A stretch of DNA of 64,000 nt, from NCBI GenBank assembly GCA_021568835.1, contig JAKGSH010000010.1, positions 2,976,001-3,040,000 of the forward strand, in the 5' to 3' direction. The stretch comes from Streptomyces sp. Tue 6430 (lineage in GTDB: Bacteria; Actinomycetota; Actinomycetes; Streptomycetales; Streptomycetaceae). Shown here one piece after another: positions 15,901 through 25,638 of this stretch. Numbering within the stretch: position 1 is the first letter of the stretch; each line of letters opens with the position of its first letter. The position numbers were made by a program, and so were the translations under genes. Below the pieces are notes generated by a model. The model saw only the letters and a program-made list of their open reading frames with translations, was not told the DNA's origin and made no database searches.

Positions 15901-16103
15901 TTACTTCAGTGCCAGCCAGGCGACCGCCGCCACGATCGCCACCGCCGCGACGACGCCCAGGATCAGGCCGAGACGGGGGCCGGCCGGGCCGGGGCCGGGG
16001 TCCGGCGGGATGCCTGGGGAGTGCCCTCGTCGACGAACGCCCGGAACATCTGGGTGCTGCCGGCGGGGTCGTGATTGCCCTGGGGGCCCTGCGTGTTAGC
16101 CAT
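15901..16103 (-). pseudogene. Small tail-anchored membrane protein gene with a one-base frameshift
   Basis: The product starts MANTQGPQGNHDPAGSTQM and continues to about codon 35. The frame then shifts near 16000-16008, where one C/G appears to be missing. After repair the end reads PDPGPGPAGPRLGLILGVVA, then a hydrophobic anchor ending WLALK and a stop at 15901. The repaired protein would have 67 residues: a polar head and a C-terminal membrane anchor. No function is known. Confidence 0.6.
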
Positions 16104-16301
16104 GCCCCGAGACACTAGCGAAAGCGGCCGGGTGACCCAAGCGGGGGCGTCCTCCGGCCCGGCCGGTCCGGCGCGCCCGGCCGGTCCGGCGCGCCCGGCC
16201 GGATCTCCCACCTGGGCGTTTACTTCCGCAATACTTGCCTTTGTCAACTTTTTGCGGCGCCCACCCCCTATTTGTTTGCCTGTAGCAACCAAGCGCTCCT
16301 A

Positions 16302-16316
16302 TGGTTGCCCTAAGCA
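16302..16316. promoter_or_regulatory. Candidate MarR operator GTTGCCCTAAGCAAC
   Basis: An inverted repeat with 5-bp arms (GTTGC and GCAAC) and a 5-bp spacer lies 19 bases before the MarR start, with a related GTAGCAAC half-site at about 16282. This placement over the promoter is typical of MarR autoregulation. Confidence 0.5.
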
Positions 16317-16334
16317 ACAAAAGCGGGAGGTGTG

Positions 16335-16868
16335 ATGGCAGGGCAGGCACAGTTCGAGGAGCTGGTGCGTCAGCTCAGCGCCGTCGGAGCCGTGAAGCGG
16401 GACCTCGGACGGATCCTGCCGGCCGACTGCTCGCCCGGCTCGGCGGGAGTGCTGACGCTGCTCGACCGGCACGGCGACCTCCGCATGAGCGCCCTGTCCG
16501 AACTGCTCTCCGTCGACATGTCGGTGACCAGCCGGCACGCCGCGCACCTCGCCGAACGGGGCTGGATCGAGCGGTCCCCGGACCCCACGGACAAGCGCTC
16601 GCGGATCCTGCGCCTCACCCCGGAGGGCCACGCGGTGCTCGCCGAGCTGACCCGGCGCAGCACCGACCTGCTGGCGGAGCGGCTGAGCGACTGGACCGAC
16701 GACGAGGTCGGCCAGCTCATCGGACTGATGACCCGGCTGCGCGCCAGTTTCGGCGACTGCCGGTCCACCTCGCACCGGCCCCACCGGCCCCCTCCCGTTC
16801 CCGGGAGCGAAGACCCCCGTGGACCGTCACGTGACCGGACCACCCGTACACCCGCACAAGCGACGTAA
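16335..16868 (+). CDS. MarR-family transcriptional regulator
   Basis: A 177-residue winged-helix regulator. Core MarR features are LTLLDRHGDLRMSALSELLS, the recognition helix MSVTSRHAAHLAERGWIERS and the wing DPTDKRSRILRLTPEG. The ATG at 16335 follows GGAGGT at a good distance. The C-terminal tail beyond about residue 145 is Pro/Arg-rich and may be disordered. It ends 13 bases before the MFS transporter gene, so it probably controls the efflux operon and itself through the upstream inverted repeat. Confidence 0.88.
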   Translation: MAGQAQFEELVRQLSAVGAVKRDLGRILPADCSPGSAGVLTLLDRHGDLRMSALSELLSVDMSVTSRHAAHLAERGWIERSPDPTDKRSRILRLTPEGHAVLAELTRRSTDLLAERLSDWTDDEVGQLIGLMTRLRASFGDCRSTSHRPHRPPPVPGSEDPRGPSRDRTTRTPAQAT

Positions 16869-16881
16869 GAGAAGGAAGTCC

Positions 16882-19416
16882 ATGGCAACGACCACACCAG
16901 CCGGTGTGCGGGCTCACGCGAAGCACGGCGGAGGGTCCGCCGGCGACGCTCCGATGACCCACCGGCAGATCATGGAGGCCCTCTCCGGACTGCTCCTCGG
17001 CATGTTCGTGGCGATCCTGTCGTCCACGATCGTCTCGAACGCCCTCCCGGAGATCATCGGCGACCTCGGCGGCGGCCAGTCCGCCTACACCTGGGTGGTC
17101 ACCGCCACCCTGCTGGCGATGACCGCGACCACCCCCCTGTGGGGCAAGCTCGCCGACCTGTACGACAAGAAGGCGCTCGTCCAGATAGCCCTCGTCGTCT
17201 ACGTGCTCGGATCGGCCGCCGCCGGTCTGTCGCAGAACCCCGGCATGCTGATCGCCTGCCGCGTGGTGCAGGGCGTCGGCGTGGGCGGCCTCTCCGCCCT
17301 CGCCCAGATCGTCATGGCGGCGATGATCTCCCCGCGGGAGCGCGGACGGTACTCCGGCTACCTCGGCGCGACCTTCGCCGTCGCCACCGTCGGCGGTCCG
17401 CTGCTCGGCGGTGTCATCACCGACACGAGCTGGCTGGGCTGGCGCTGGTGCTTCTACGTCGGCGTGCCCTTCGCCGTGATCGCGCTGATCGTGCTCCAGA
17501 AGACCCTGCACCTGCCCGTCGTGAAGCGGGACGTCAAGGTCGACTGGGCCGGCGCGTTCTTCATCTCGGCCGCGGTCTCGCTGCTGCTGGTCTGGGTCAC
17601 CTTCGCCGGTGACAAGTACGACTGGCTGTCCTGGCAGACGTACACGATGGTGGCGGGCTCGATCGTGCTCGGGCTGGCCTTCGTGCTCGTCGAGTCGCGG
17701 GCCGCCGAACCGATCATCCCGCTGCGCCTCTTCCGCAACCGCACCATCACGCTGTCCTCCGCCGCCTCGCTGTTCGTCGGCGTCGCGATGTTCTCCGGCA
17801 CGGTCTTCTTCGCCCAGTACTTCCAGCTGGCCCGCGACGAGTCGCCGACCATGTCCGGTGTCCTGACGATCCCGATGATCGGCGGGCTCTTCGTCTCCTC
17901 CACCGTGTCGGGACAGCTCATCACCCGCACCGGCAAGTGGAAGGCCTGGCTGGTCGGCGGCGGCGTGCTCGTCACGGCGGGCCTCGGTCTGCTGGGCACC
18001 ATCCGCTACGACACCCCGTACTGGAAGACCGCCGTCTTCATGGCCCTGCTCGGCCTCGGCATCGGCATGATGATGCAGAACCTGGTGCTGTCCACGCAGA
18101 ACCAGGTCGCCCCGGGCGACCTCGGCGCGGCCAGCTCCACGGTCACCTTCTTCCGCTCCCTCGGCGGTGCGATCGGCGTCTCGGCGCTGGGCGCCGTCAT
18201 GGCCCACCGCATCGGCGACTACGCCCGGGACGGCATCGCGGGCCTCGGCCCCGACTACGCCTCCCTCGCCGGTTCCGGCTCCGGGGGCGCCATCCCCGAC
18301 ATGGACAAGCTGCCGCTGCCGCTGCGCACGGTCATGGAGAGCGCGTACGGCCACGGCATCGCGGACGTCTTCCTGATCGCCGCCGCGCTGGCCCTGGTGG
18401 CCTTCCTCATCACCCTGTTCATCAAGGAGGTCCCGCTGCGGACCATGGGCGCGCAGGCGCAGACGGACTCCGAGGACGCTCCTGCGGAGGCCCCGGCTCC
18501 GGCGTCCGCGGAGGCTCCGGCGTCCGCCGGGGCGCGGCCCCTCGCCGGTGCCGCCGCCGGTGCCGCTCCCGAGGCCACGCAGCGGCTCGCCGCCACGGCC
18601 GTCACCGCCGCCACCGCCGCCACCGCCGCCGACGACGTCCCCGCGGCCTCCTCCGGCGGCATCCCGGTCCGCGGTCTGGTCCGCGGCGCCGAGAGCGCGC
18701 CCGTGCCGCAGGCCGCCGTCACGCTGATCTCCCTCACGGGCCGTCAGCTGGGCCGTTCGGTCACGCAGGCCGACGGCTCCTACGGGCTGGACGCGCCGGG
18801 CGCGGGCTCGTACGTCCTGATCGCCTCCGCCGACGGGTTCCAGCCGCAGGCGTCCACGATCGTCGTCGACGGCGAGCCGGTCGCGTACGACATCCTGCTC
18901 AGCGGGACCAGCGGGCTCGGCGGTGTCGTACGGGCCGCCGGGACGGGTGAGCCCGTCGGGCACGCCATGGTCGTCGTCACCGACGTGCGGGGAGATCTGC
19001 TGGCCACCGGGACCACCGGTGAGCAGGGCGAGTTCTCCTTCGCCGAGCTGGTGCCGGGTGCCGTGACCGTCGCGGTCAACGCCGCCGGGTTCCGGCCGCG
19101 CGCCCTGCCCGTCGAGGTCGGCGCGACCGGGGTGACCCGCGTGGAGCTGGTCCTCGACGCGGGGGCGCAGGTCCAGGGCGTCGTCCGGGCGCCGCACGGT
19201 CCGCTGGCCGACGCGCGCGTGACGCTCGTCGACGCGGCGGGCAACGTGGTCGGCACCGCCACCACCGGCGTGGACGGGGCGTACGCCTTCACCGACCTCG
19301 ACGGCGGCGACTACACGGTCATCGCGACCGGCTACCCGCCGGTGGCCACCGCCCTGACCGTCGCCGGCACCGGGGTGGACGGCCACGACATCGAACTCGC
19401 CCACCCCGGCGAGTAG
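16882..19416 (+). CDS. DHA2-family MFS efflux transporter with a C-terminal carboxypeptidase-regulatory-like repeat tail
   Basis: An 844-residue protein. Residues about 30-520 form a 14-span drug:proton antiporter of the EmrB/QacA type (motifs LADLYDKKALVQ, GGPLLGGVITD). After an Ala/Pro-rich linker (about 535-595), three beta-sandwich repeats of about 80 residues follow, each with a G-Y/F-F...PG-Y-V/T pattern (ADGSYGLDAPGAGSYVLIAS; GEQGEFSFAELVPGAVTV; VDGAYAFTDLDGGDYTVIAT). Such tails on an MFS pump are unusual. The ATG at 16882 follows an AGAAGGAAG site. It is in operon with the upstream MarR gene, and the next gene repeats the same accessory domain. Confidence 0.9.
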   Translation: MATTTPAGVRAHAKHGGGSAGDAPMTHRQIMEALSGLLLGMFVAILSSTIVSNALPEIIGDLGGGQSAYTWVVTATLLAMTATTPLWGKLADLYDKKALVQIALVVYVLGSAAAGLSQNPGMLIACRVVQGVGVGGLSALAQIVMAAMISPRERGRYSGYLGATFAVATVGGPLLGGVITDTSWLGWRWCFYVGVPFAVIALIVLQKTLHLPVVKRDVKVDWAGAFFISAAVSLLLVWVTFAGDKYDWLSWQTYTMVAGSIVLGLAFVLVESRAAEPIIPLRLFRNRTITLSSAASLFVGVAMFSGTVFFAQYFQLARDESPTMSGVLTIPMIGGLFVSSTVSGQLITRTGKWKAWLVGGGVLVTAGLGLLGTIRYDTPYWKTAVFMALLGLGIGMMMQNLVLSTQNQVAPGDLGAASSTVTFFRSLGGAIGVSALGAVMAHRIGDYARDGIAGLGPDYASLAGSGSGGAIPDMDKLPLPLRTVMESAYGHGIADVFLIAAALALVAFLITLFIKEVPLRTMGAQAQTDSEDAPAEAPAPASAEAPASAGARPLAGAAAGAAPEATQRLAATAVTAATAATAADDVPAASSGGIPVRGLVRGAESAPVPQAAVTLISLTGRQLGRSVTQADGSYGLDAPGAGSYVLIASADGFQPQASTIVVDGEPVAYDILLSGTSGLGGVVRAAGTGEPVGHAMVVVTDVRGDLLATGTTGEQGEFSFAELVPGAVTVAVNAAGFRPRALPVEVGATGVTRVELVLDAGAQVQGVVRAPHGPLADARVTLVDAAGNVVGTATTGVDGAYAFTDLDGGDYTVIATGYPPVATALTVAGTGVDGHDIELAHPGE

Positions 19417-19486
19417 CAGGACACGGCACCGGCCCGTGGCGGGGAGCGTCCCGCCACGGGCCGGTCTCTTCGAGGAGTTGCGTGAG

Positions 19487-20308
19487 ATGGGACTGACCGC
19501 GAGGATCCGCACCCGGGACGGATGGGCCATGTCGCACGCGGTCGTCACGGTGACGGACGCGACGGGCACGCAGGTGCTGCGCGCCGAGGCCGACCCGGAG
19601 GGCGGCGTACGCGACACGACCGCGCTGGCGCCGGGGGCGTACACCGTGATCGTCACCGCCGTCGGCTACGCGCCGGCCGCCGCGAGCGCGCTGGTCACCG
19701 CGAGCGGCCGGGCCGAGATCGGCACGGTCACGCTGGCCCGGCAGGGCGGCACCGAACTGCCGCCGCCCGGCCCGTGGACCGTCGACCCGGCGCACTCCAC
19801 GGTCGGCGCGGTCGCCCAGCACCTCGGCATCTCCAGCGTGCGCGGCCGGTTCACCGACTTCACCGCGTCCGTCGAGATCGCCCCCGACGCCGTCGGGAAG
19901 TCGCGGGTGGAGGCGGTGATCCGCGCCGCCTCCATCGACACCGGCAACACCGTGCGCGACACCCACCTGCGTTCGGCGGACTTCCTGGACGTCGACGCCC
20001 ACCCGGAGATCACCTACCGCTCGACCGGCCTGACGGCCGCGGGTCCCGACCGCTGGACGGTCCACGGCGACCTGTCCCTGCGCGGCGTCGTCCGCCCCGT
20101 CGACCTCGACCTCGCCTACCTCGGCACCGGCGCCGACCCCTGGGGCGGCACCCGGGCGGCCTTCCGCGCGACGGCCGACCTGCACCGCGAGGACTTCGCC
20201 CTCACCTACAACCAGGTCGTCCAGGCGGGCATCGCCGCCATCGGCACGACGCTCAAGGTCGAACTGGACGTCCAGGCCGTGCAGGGGGAGTCGCTGCCGC
20301 AGGCGTGA
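19487..20308 (+). CDS. YceI-family protein with an N-terminal carboxypeptidase-regulatory-like domain
   Basis: A 273-residue protein. Residues about 1-90 form a beta-sandwich domain like the repeats on the preceding transporter (SHAVVTVTDATG, PGAYTVIVTAVGYAPAAA). Residues about 97-270 are a YceI lipocalin-like fold (WTVDPAHSTVGAVAQHLGIS, GRFTDFTASVEI, DFLDVDAHPEITY), which binds isoprenoid or other amphiphilic ligands in characterised members. There is no signal peptide. The ATG at 19487 has GAGGAG upstream. It lies 70 bases after the transporter and is probably co-transcribed. Confidence 0.88.
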   Translation: MGLTARIRTRDGWAMSHAVVTVTDATGTQVLRAEADPEGGVRDTTALAPGAYTVIVTAVGYAPAAASALVTASGRAEIGTVTLARQGGTELPPPGPWTVDPAHSTVGAVAQHLGISSVRGRFTDFTASVEIAPDAVGKSRVEAVIRAASIDTGNTVRDTHLRSADFLDVDAHPEITYRSTGLTAAGPDRWTVHGDLSLRGVVRPVDLDLAYLGTGADPWGGTRAAFRATADLHREDFALTYNQVVQAGIAAIGTTLKVELDVQAVQGESLPQA

Positions 20309-20411
20309 ACGCGGGCGGGGCGCGGGGGCAGGGGCGTGCGGGTGGGCGTAGGTACGGCAGGGTCACCCTCGGCGCCCGCCTCCGCGCCGCCCCGGCGCCT
20401 ACGCTGGCCCC

Positions 20412-20882
20412 ATGGCACCGAACATCGCGACCAACACGTCCGTCTCCCTCGACGAGCTGCTGGACTTCGTACGCCCCCGGCACCGCGCGATCCTCCTCAC
20501 CCGGCGCGCCGACGGCAGCCCCCAGGCCTCCCCGCTGACCTGCGGGGTCGACGACTCGGGCCGGATCGTCGTGTCCACCTACCCGGAGCGGGCCAAGACG
20601 CGCAACGCCAAGCGGGACCAGCGGGTCAGCGTGCTCGTGCTGAGCGACGACTGGAACGGGCCCTGGGTCCAGGTCGACGGCACCGCCGAGGTCATCGACT
20701 CGCCCGACTCCGTCGAGGCGCTGGTCGAGTACTACCGCAACATCGCCGGTGAGCACCCCGACTGGGACGAATACCGGGAGGCGATGGTGAAGCAGGGCAA
20801 GTCGATCATCCGGGTCACGCCCGAACGCTGGGGCCCCGTCGCCACCGGCGGCTTCCCCGCACGACTCGCACCCCAGGACTGA
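20412..20882 (+). CDS. PPOX-class F420-dependent oxidoreductase
   Basis: A 156-residue split-barrel flavin/deazaflavin-binding protein of the pyridoxamine-phosphate-oxidase superfamily. Typical features are the RHRAILLTRRADGSPQASPL strand pair, STYPERAKTRNAKRD and a C-terminal SIIRVTPERWGPVATGGFPA segment. A TACGCT -10-like hexamer lies only a few bases before the ATG and there is no Shine-Dalgarno, so the transcript may be leaderless. Substrate unknown. Confidence 0.85.
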   Translation: MAPNIATNTSVSLDELLDFVRPRHRAILLTRRADGSPQASPLTCGVDDSGRIVVSTYPERAKTRNAKRDQRVSVLVLSDDWNGPWVQVDGTAEVIDSPDSVEALVEYYRNIAGEHPDWDEYREAMVKQGKSIIRVTPERWGPVATGGFPARLAPQD

Positions 20883-20919
20883 CCACCACCCCGGCCGACG
20901 GACGGAGTCCGGCGCGGCC

Positions 20920-21678
20920 TCAGCCGCGTTCCACCATCGCCTCGATGCCCGCGACCAGCAGGTCCAGGGCGAAGGCGAAGTCGCGGTCCAGCATCTCCGC
21001 GACCGTGTCCCCGCCGCGGGCCGCCATGAGGTTCCTGGACTCCTCGACGACCTCGGCGGTCCGCGGCGCCTCGGTCACCTCGCTCATGGAGTGCTGGAAG
21101 TACTCGTCCGGGGTCATGCCCGCGTCCGCGACCCGGCCGAAGAAGTGGCCCTCGATCGTGCCGTAGCCGTACACGAACTGGAAGACCGCCGCGATCGCGC
21201 TCGTGATGCGGTGGTCGGGCAGGCCCGTGCGACGGACCACCCGCTGGACCGTGCGGGAGAAGACCAGGGAGTTCGGCCCGATGTTGAGGTACCGCCCGGT
21301 CAGCGGCGACAGCCACGGGTGCCGCACCAGCAGCGTCCGGTAGGCCGACGCCAGCGCCCGCAGCTGCCCGCGCCAGTCCTCGTCCGCCGCCTCCGGGTCG
21401 GGCAGTCCCAGTTCGCCGTAGGCCGCGTCCAGGGCGAGTTCCAGCAGGTCGTCCTTGGTGTCGACGTACCAGTAGAGGGACATCGCCGTCACGTTCAGCT
21501 CGGCCGCCAGGCGGCGCATGGAGAACCTGTCCAGGCCCTCCGCGTCCAGCAGCCGTACGGTGACCCCGGTGATCCGGTCCCGGTCGAGCCCCGACGGCTG
21601 GCTCCCGCCCCGCCCCCGGCGCGCCTTGCCCTCCAGCCACACACTGGTCCGCCCGGCCTGCTCGGCAGCCTTTGCCAT
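20920..21678 (-). CDS. TetR/AcrR-family regulator
   Basis: A 252-residue repressor. The N-terminal helix-turn-helix (DRITGVTVRLLDAEGLDRFS, MRRLAAELNVTAMSLYWYV) and a TetR_C-type ligand domain are clear. About 20 basic residues (ARRGRGGSQPSGLDR) precede the DNA-binding domain. The neighbouring oxidoreductase gene is convergent. The following 200 bases to the glycosyltransferase stop hold no gene. The target is unknown. Confidence 0.87.
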   Translation of the reverse strand: MAKAAEQAGRTSVWLEGKARRGRGGSQPSGLDRDRITGVTVRLLDAEGLDRFSMRRLAAELNVTAMSLYWYVDTKDDLLELALDAAYGELGLPDPEAADEDWRGQLRALASAYRTLLVRHPWLSPLTGRYLNIGPNSLVFSRTVQRVVRRTGLPDHRITSAIAAVFQFVYGYGTIEGHFFGRVADAGMTPDEYFQHSMSEVTEAPRTAEVVEESRNLMAARGGDTVAEMLDRDFAFALDLLVAGIEAMVERG

Positions 21679-21882
21679 GGCGCACCTTCCTGGGGGTTCT
21701 CCGGGTCACTCCTGATGACGATGCTAGGTGGCGGCCGGGCCTTCAAGGCCGCGGGCCCGCGGCGTGGCAGTACGGCGCGGCACCGCCGCCACCGGTCCGC
21801 CCGGCGGCACGGCCCCGGCGCGCCACGCGGAAAGGGGCGGTGACCGCGGTCACCGCCCCTCCCCCGTGCCACCTGGCGGACC

Positions 21883-24083
21883 TCAGCCGGTCGCCTCCTG
21901 CGTCAGGTCGTAGAACGTGGCCGAACCGACCGTGACCTGCTGGAAGTTGGCCTCGACCCATTCGGTGATCCGTGCGGACGTGCCGTCGGCGCTGCCGCCC
22001 ATGCCGCCGCCGGATCCGCTGCTGATGAAGTAGTGGATCCTGCCGTCGGCGACGTACTGCTTGAACTGCGCCGGCGTCGGGGACGGGTCGGTGCCGTTGA
22101 AGCCGCCGATGGCCATCACCGGGTCGCCGGTGGCCAGCTGGTAGCTCGCGGCGTTCTGGGAGCCGATGGCCGCGGCGGCCCAGGTGTACGTGTCGGAGTC
22201 GGTGTCCAGCAGCTTCTTGGCCTCGTCGGTGACGGTGGCGCCGTTGATGAGGCCGCCCATGCCGCCTCCTCCGCCGCCGCCCGTCGGGCCGACTTCGCCG
22301 CCGGCCTGTCCGCCGGGAGCGGTCTGGCCCTGACCCGGTGTGCCGCCGTTGCCGTTCTGCCGGCCGGGCATGCCCCCGCCGGGGAAGCCGCCGTTCTGCC
22401 GGCCCTGGCCCTGCCCCTGGGCCTGCCGGCCGGGCATGCCGCCGCCGAAGCCGCCACCGCCGCCGGGACCGCCCCGGCCGCCGCCCATCATGGACGCGCC
22501 GGCCGGGCCCGCCGTCGGGATGGATCCGGTGTGCGCGGAGTTCACGGTGCTCAGCGTGTACGCCGTCGGTCCGGCCAGCGCCGCGACGATGCTCACGGCC
22601 GCCGCCGCGAGGGCGATCCGCCGGGTCAGCCGGCCGGCGAAGACCAGGCCGAGCGCGCCCGTCAGGCCGCCGACCAGCACCAGCCACTTCAGCCAGGGCA
22701 GATGATCCGGAGTGCGGTTGAGCAGGACGTATCCCCAGGCCGCGGCGGCCACCGAGGCGGCGGCGAGGGTGAGCGACGCCCGGACCTCGGTCCGCCTCTC
22801 CCACAGGAGGCCGGCGCCCATGCCGATCACGGCGGCCAGGTAGGGGGCCAGCGCGATCGTGTAGTACTGGTGGAAGATGCCCGCCATGTAGCTGAAGACC
22901 ACCGTGGTGATCAGCAGCGAACCGCCCCAGACCAGGAACGCGCCCCGGGTGACGGAGGTCCGCTTGCGCCGACGCGTGGCCACCAGGCCCGCGACCAGCA
23001 GGATCAGCGCGGCGGGCAGCAGCCAGGAGATCTGGGCGCCGATCTCGGAGTTGAACATCCGGTCCCAGCCGGTCTCGCCCCACTGCCCGGTGCCGCCACC
23101 GCCGCCTCCGCCACCGACGCTGCCGGTCTCGTCGCCGCTGAGGCGGCCGAGCCCGTTGTAGCCGAAGGTCAGCTCCAGGAAGGAGTTGTTCTGCGAGCCG
23201 CCGATGTACGGGCGGGAGGAGGCGGGCCACAGCTCGACGACCGCGACCCACCAGCCGCCGGAGACGACCAGCGCGGCCGTCGCCAGGGCCAGCTGCGAGA
23301 AGCGCCTCCGCAGCGGAACCGGCGCGCAGACGGCGTACACGATCGCCAGCGGCGGCAGGATCAGGAAGGCCTGGAGGGTCTTGGCGAGGAACGCGAAGCC
23401 GATCGCGACACCGGCCCACACCAGCCACTTCGTGCGGCCGTCCTCCAGGGCGCGGACCCCGAGGTGGCAGGCCGCGGCCATCAGCAGGGCCAGCATGGCG
23501 TCCGGGTTGTTGAACCGGAACATCAGGGCGGCGACCGGGGTGAGCGCGAGCACGGCGCCCGCGATCAGGCCCGAGGCGGGGCTGAAGCGGCGGCGCACGG
23601 AGGCGTGCACGACGGCGACCGAGCCGACGCCCATCAGCACCTCGGGGACGAGGATCGCCCACGAGTTCAGGCCGAAGATCCGCACGGACAGCGCCATCGG
23701 CCACAGCGCGGCCGGCGGCTTGTCGACGGTGATGGCGTTGGCCGAGTCCAGCGAGCCGAAGAAGAACGCCTTCCAGCTCTGGCTGCCGGCCTGCACGGCC
23801 GCGGAGTAGAAGGAGTTCGCGTAGCCGGAGGCGCTCAGGTTGTACAGGTACAGGACGCAGGTGGCGAGCAGCAGGCCGAGGAGGGCCGGGCGCGCCCAGC
23901 GGGGGTCCTCGGGCCGGCCGCGCCACAGCCTGCGGGCGAGGGCTGCTTCGGCTCGCCCGCGCCGAGGGCGGGGGCGCCGGGTTCCCGCGGCGGCGCGGGA
24001 GGGGCGGTCTCGGGCGGGCCCCAGGTGACCGGCGCGGCCGGGCCGTCGGCCGGCCGCGCCGTGCCGTCGAGGTGGGTGGTCAT
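21883..24083 (-). CDS. GT39/ArnT-like membrane glycosyltransferase (apparent frameshift near N-terminus)
   Basis: A large polytopic lipid-linked-sugar transferase. Typical features are NLSASGYANSFYSAAVQAGS, TVDKPPAALWPMAL and many membrane spans. The extracytoplasmic C-terminal part is Gly/Gln-rich (GGGFGGGMPGRQAQGQ) and ends in a globular domain. The start MTTHLDGTARPADG at 24083 overlaps the upstream stop (ATGA), but its frame is lost at about 23932-23940 where one C/G appears to be missing. The remainder continues in the next frame to 21883. Repaired length is about 733 residues. It is the last gene of an operon with a two-component system and a GT2 enzyme, so a cell-envelope role is likely. 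Confidence 0.85.
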
Positions 24084-25624
24084 CGGGCGTCCCCCGGATC
24101 GGTGTCGTGGGGGCGCACCGGCTGCAGCCGCATGGTGGCGTCCCTCCCCCACTCTCGGCTTCGCTCGAGCGGGGGCACCCCCACGGTGCCGTCCGCGGCC
24201 TCGCCGGCGCGGAACCGGTGCGTACCGCCGTCGTGCGGCGGAGTGTGGGGACGCGACGGGGTGTGGGGGTGCGGCGCGTGGGGGTGCGGCCGCTGCGGCA
24301 GCGCACCGGGCGCGGGGTACGCCGGTGAGGCGGCGGCCTGCTCCGGGGACGGGGCCGGGGCGGGGGCCGAGGGCTCCTCGTCGCCCCGCCGGTCCGGGAA
24401 CACCCAGGCGCGGAAGAGGAGGAAGCGCAGCACGGTCGCCGCGAGGTTGGCGGCGACGAGGACGGCCAGTTCGGTGGCGTGCGCCGGGTCGGACGTCGCC
24501 GCGTCGAGCGCGACGAGCGAACCGCTGGTCAGCGCGAGGCCGATGCCGAAGACGACGAGTCCCTGCGCCTGGTGGCGGACGGCACCGGTCCGGCCGCGCA
24601 CCCCGAAGGTGAGCCGGCGGTTGGCGGCGGTGTTGGCGACCGCGGAGACGAGCAGCGCGAGCGCGTTGGCCGTCTGGGAGCCGGAGAACTGCCGGAAACC
24701 GCTGTAGAGCAGCAGGTAGAAGAGGGTGGACAGACCACCGACGACACAGAAGCCGACGAGCTGGCGGGCCAGGCCCTTGGGTACGTCCATGATCTCGCGG
24801 TCGCGGGGATCGTCGCCGAACGGCCTGGTCAGCCGGTCCAGGGGAAGCGAACCGGTGGCCAGCGCCCGGCCCACGCGCCATACCCCTTTCAGGTCGTCGG
24901 TCGCCGTCCTCACGATGTGCACCGTGGAGTCCGGGTCGTCGACCCAGTCGACCGGCACCTCGTGGATACGGAGACCGGCTCGTTCGGCGAGTACCAGCAT
25001 CTCAGTGTCGAAGAACCAGCCGGTGTCCTCCACCAGCGGGAGCAGGAGTTGCGCCACGTCGCGGCGGATCGCCTTGAAGCCGCACTGCGCGTCCGAGAAC
25101 CGGGCCTGGAGCGAGCCGCGCAGGATCAGGTTGTACGAGCGGGAGATGAACTCCCGCTTGGCCCCGCGCACCACCCGCGAGCTGCGGGCCAGCCGGGAGC
25201 CGATCGCCAGGTCGGAGTGGCCCGAGATCAGCGGCGCCACCAGCGGCAGCAGCGCGTTGAGGTCGGTGGACAGGTCGACGTCCATGTAGGCGAGGATCGG
25301 GGCGTCCGAGGCCGACCAGACGGTCCGCAGCGCCCGGCCGCGGCCCTTCTGCTCCAGGCGGACGGACCTCACCTCGGGGACCCGCGTCTCCAGCAGCCGC
25401 GCCACGTCGGGGGTGCTGTCCGTCGAGGCGTTGTCCGCGATGGTGATGCGGAACGGGTAGGGGAACGTCCGCGTCAGATGGTCGTGCAGTCTGCGCACGC
25501 AGGGCTGGAGGTCCCTCTCCTCGTTGTAGACGGGGATCACTACGTCCAGGACAGGCGTACCGGCTGTGGCGGCCGGGAGGTGCTCCCGCGCCGGCAGGGT
25601 GCCGGGAGAAGAGTCGGTTCGCAT
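24080..25624 (-). CDS. Polyprenol-phosphate glycosyltransferase (GT2) fused to a GtrA-like membrane domain
   Basis: A 514-residue protein. The N-terminal 270 residues are a DPM1-like GT2 domain (LDVVIPVYNEERDLQPCV, ITIADNASTDSTPDVARLLE, LAYMDVDLSTDLNAL). The C-terminal half contains a GtrA-type four-span domain (LVGFCVVGGLSTLFYLLLYS onward), then a Pro/His-rich tail (about 430-510). It should load a sugar on polyprenyl phosphate and help flip it. The downstream GT39 enzyme, coupled by ATGA, would use the lipid-linked sugar. It starts 14 bases after the histidine-kinase stop. Confidence 0.9.
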   Translation of the reverse strand: MRTDSSPGTLPAREHLPAATAGTPVLDVVIPVYNEERDLQPCVRRLHDHLTRTFPYPFRITIADNASTDSTPDVARLLETRVPEVRSVRLEQKGRGRALRTVWSASDAPILAYMDVDLSTDLNALLPLVAPLISGHSDLAIGSRLARSSRVVRGAKREFISRSYNLILRGSLQARFSDAQCGFKAIRRDVAQLLLPLVEDTGWFFDTEMLVLAERAGLRIHEVPVDWVDDPDSTVHIVRTATDDLKGVWRVGRALATGSLPLDRLTRPFGDDPRDREIMDVPKGLARQLVGFCVVGGLSTLFYLLLYSGFRQFSGSQTANALALLVSAVANTAANRRLTFGVRGRTGAVRHQAQGLVVFGIGLALTSGSLVALDAATSDPAHATELAVLVAANLAATVLRFLLFRAWVFPDRRGDEEPSAPAPAPSPEQAAASPAYPAPGALPQRPHPHAPHPHTPSRPHTPPHDGGTHRFRAGEAADGTVGVPPLERSREWGRDATMRLQPVRPHDTDPGDAR

Positions 25625-25638
25625 GTCGACGACTCTCG

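Noticed and set aside
15439-16074. Plus-strand gene of about 211 codons after the sigma gene
   Set aside because: Arg/Gly/Pro-dominated translation without ribosome-binding site or domains. It overlaps the small membrane-protein gene on the other strand.
16717-19656. 979-codon minus-strand open frame opposite the MFS gene
   Set aside because: A by-product of GC-rich third positions. No motifs, and the opposite strand carries a coherent transporter.
22033-24612. 859-codon plus-strand open frame
   Set aside because: Shadow of the glycosyltransferase genes on the minus strand. No start signal or motifs.
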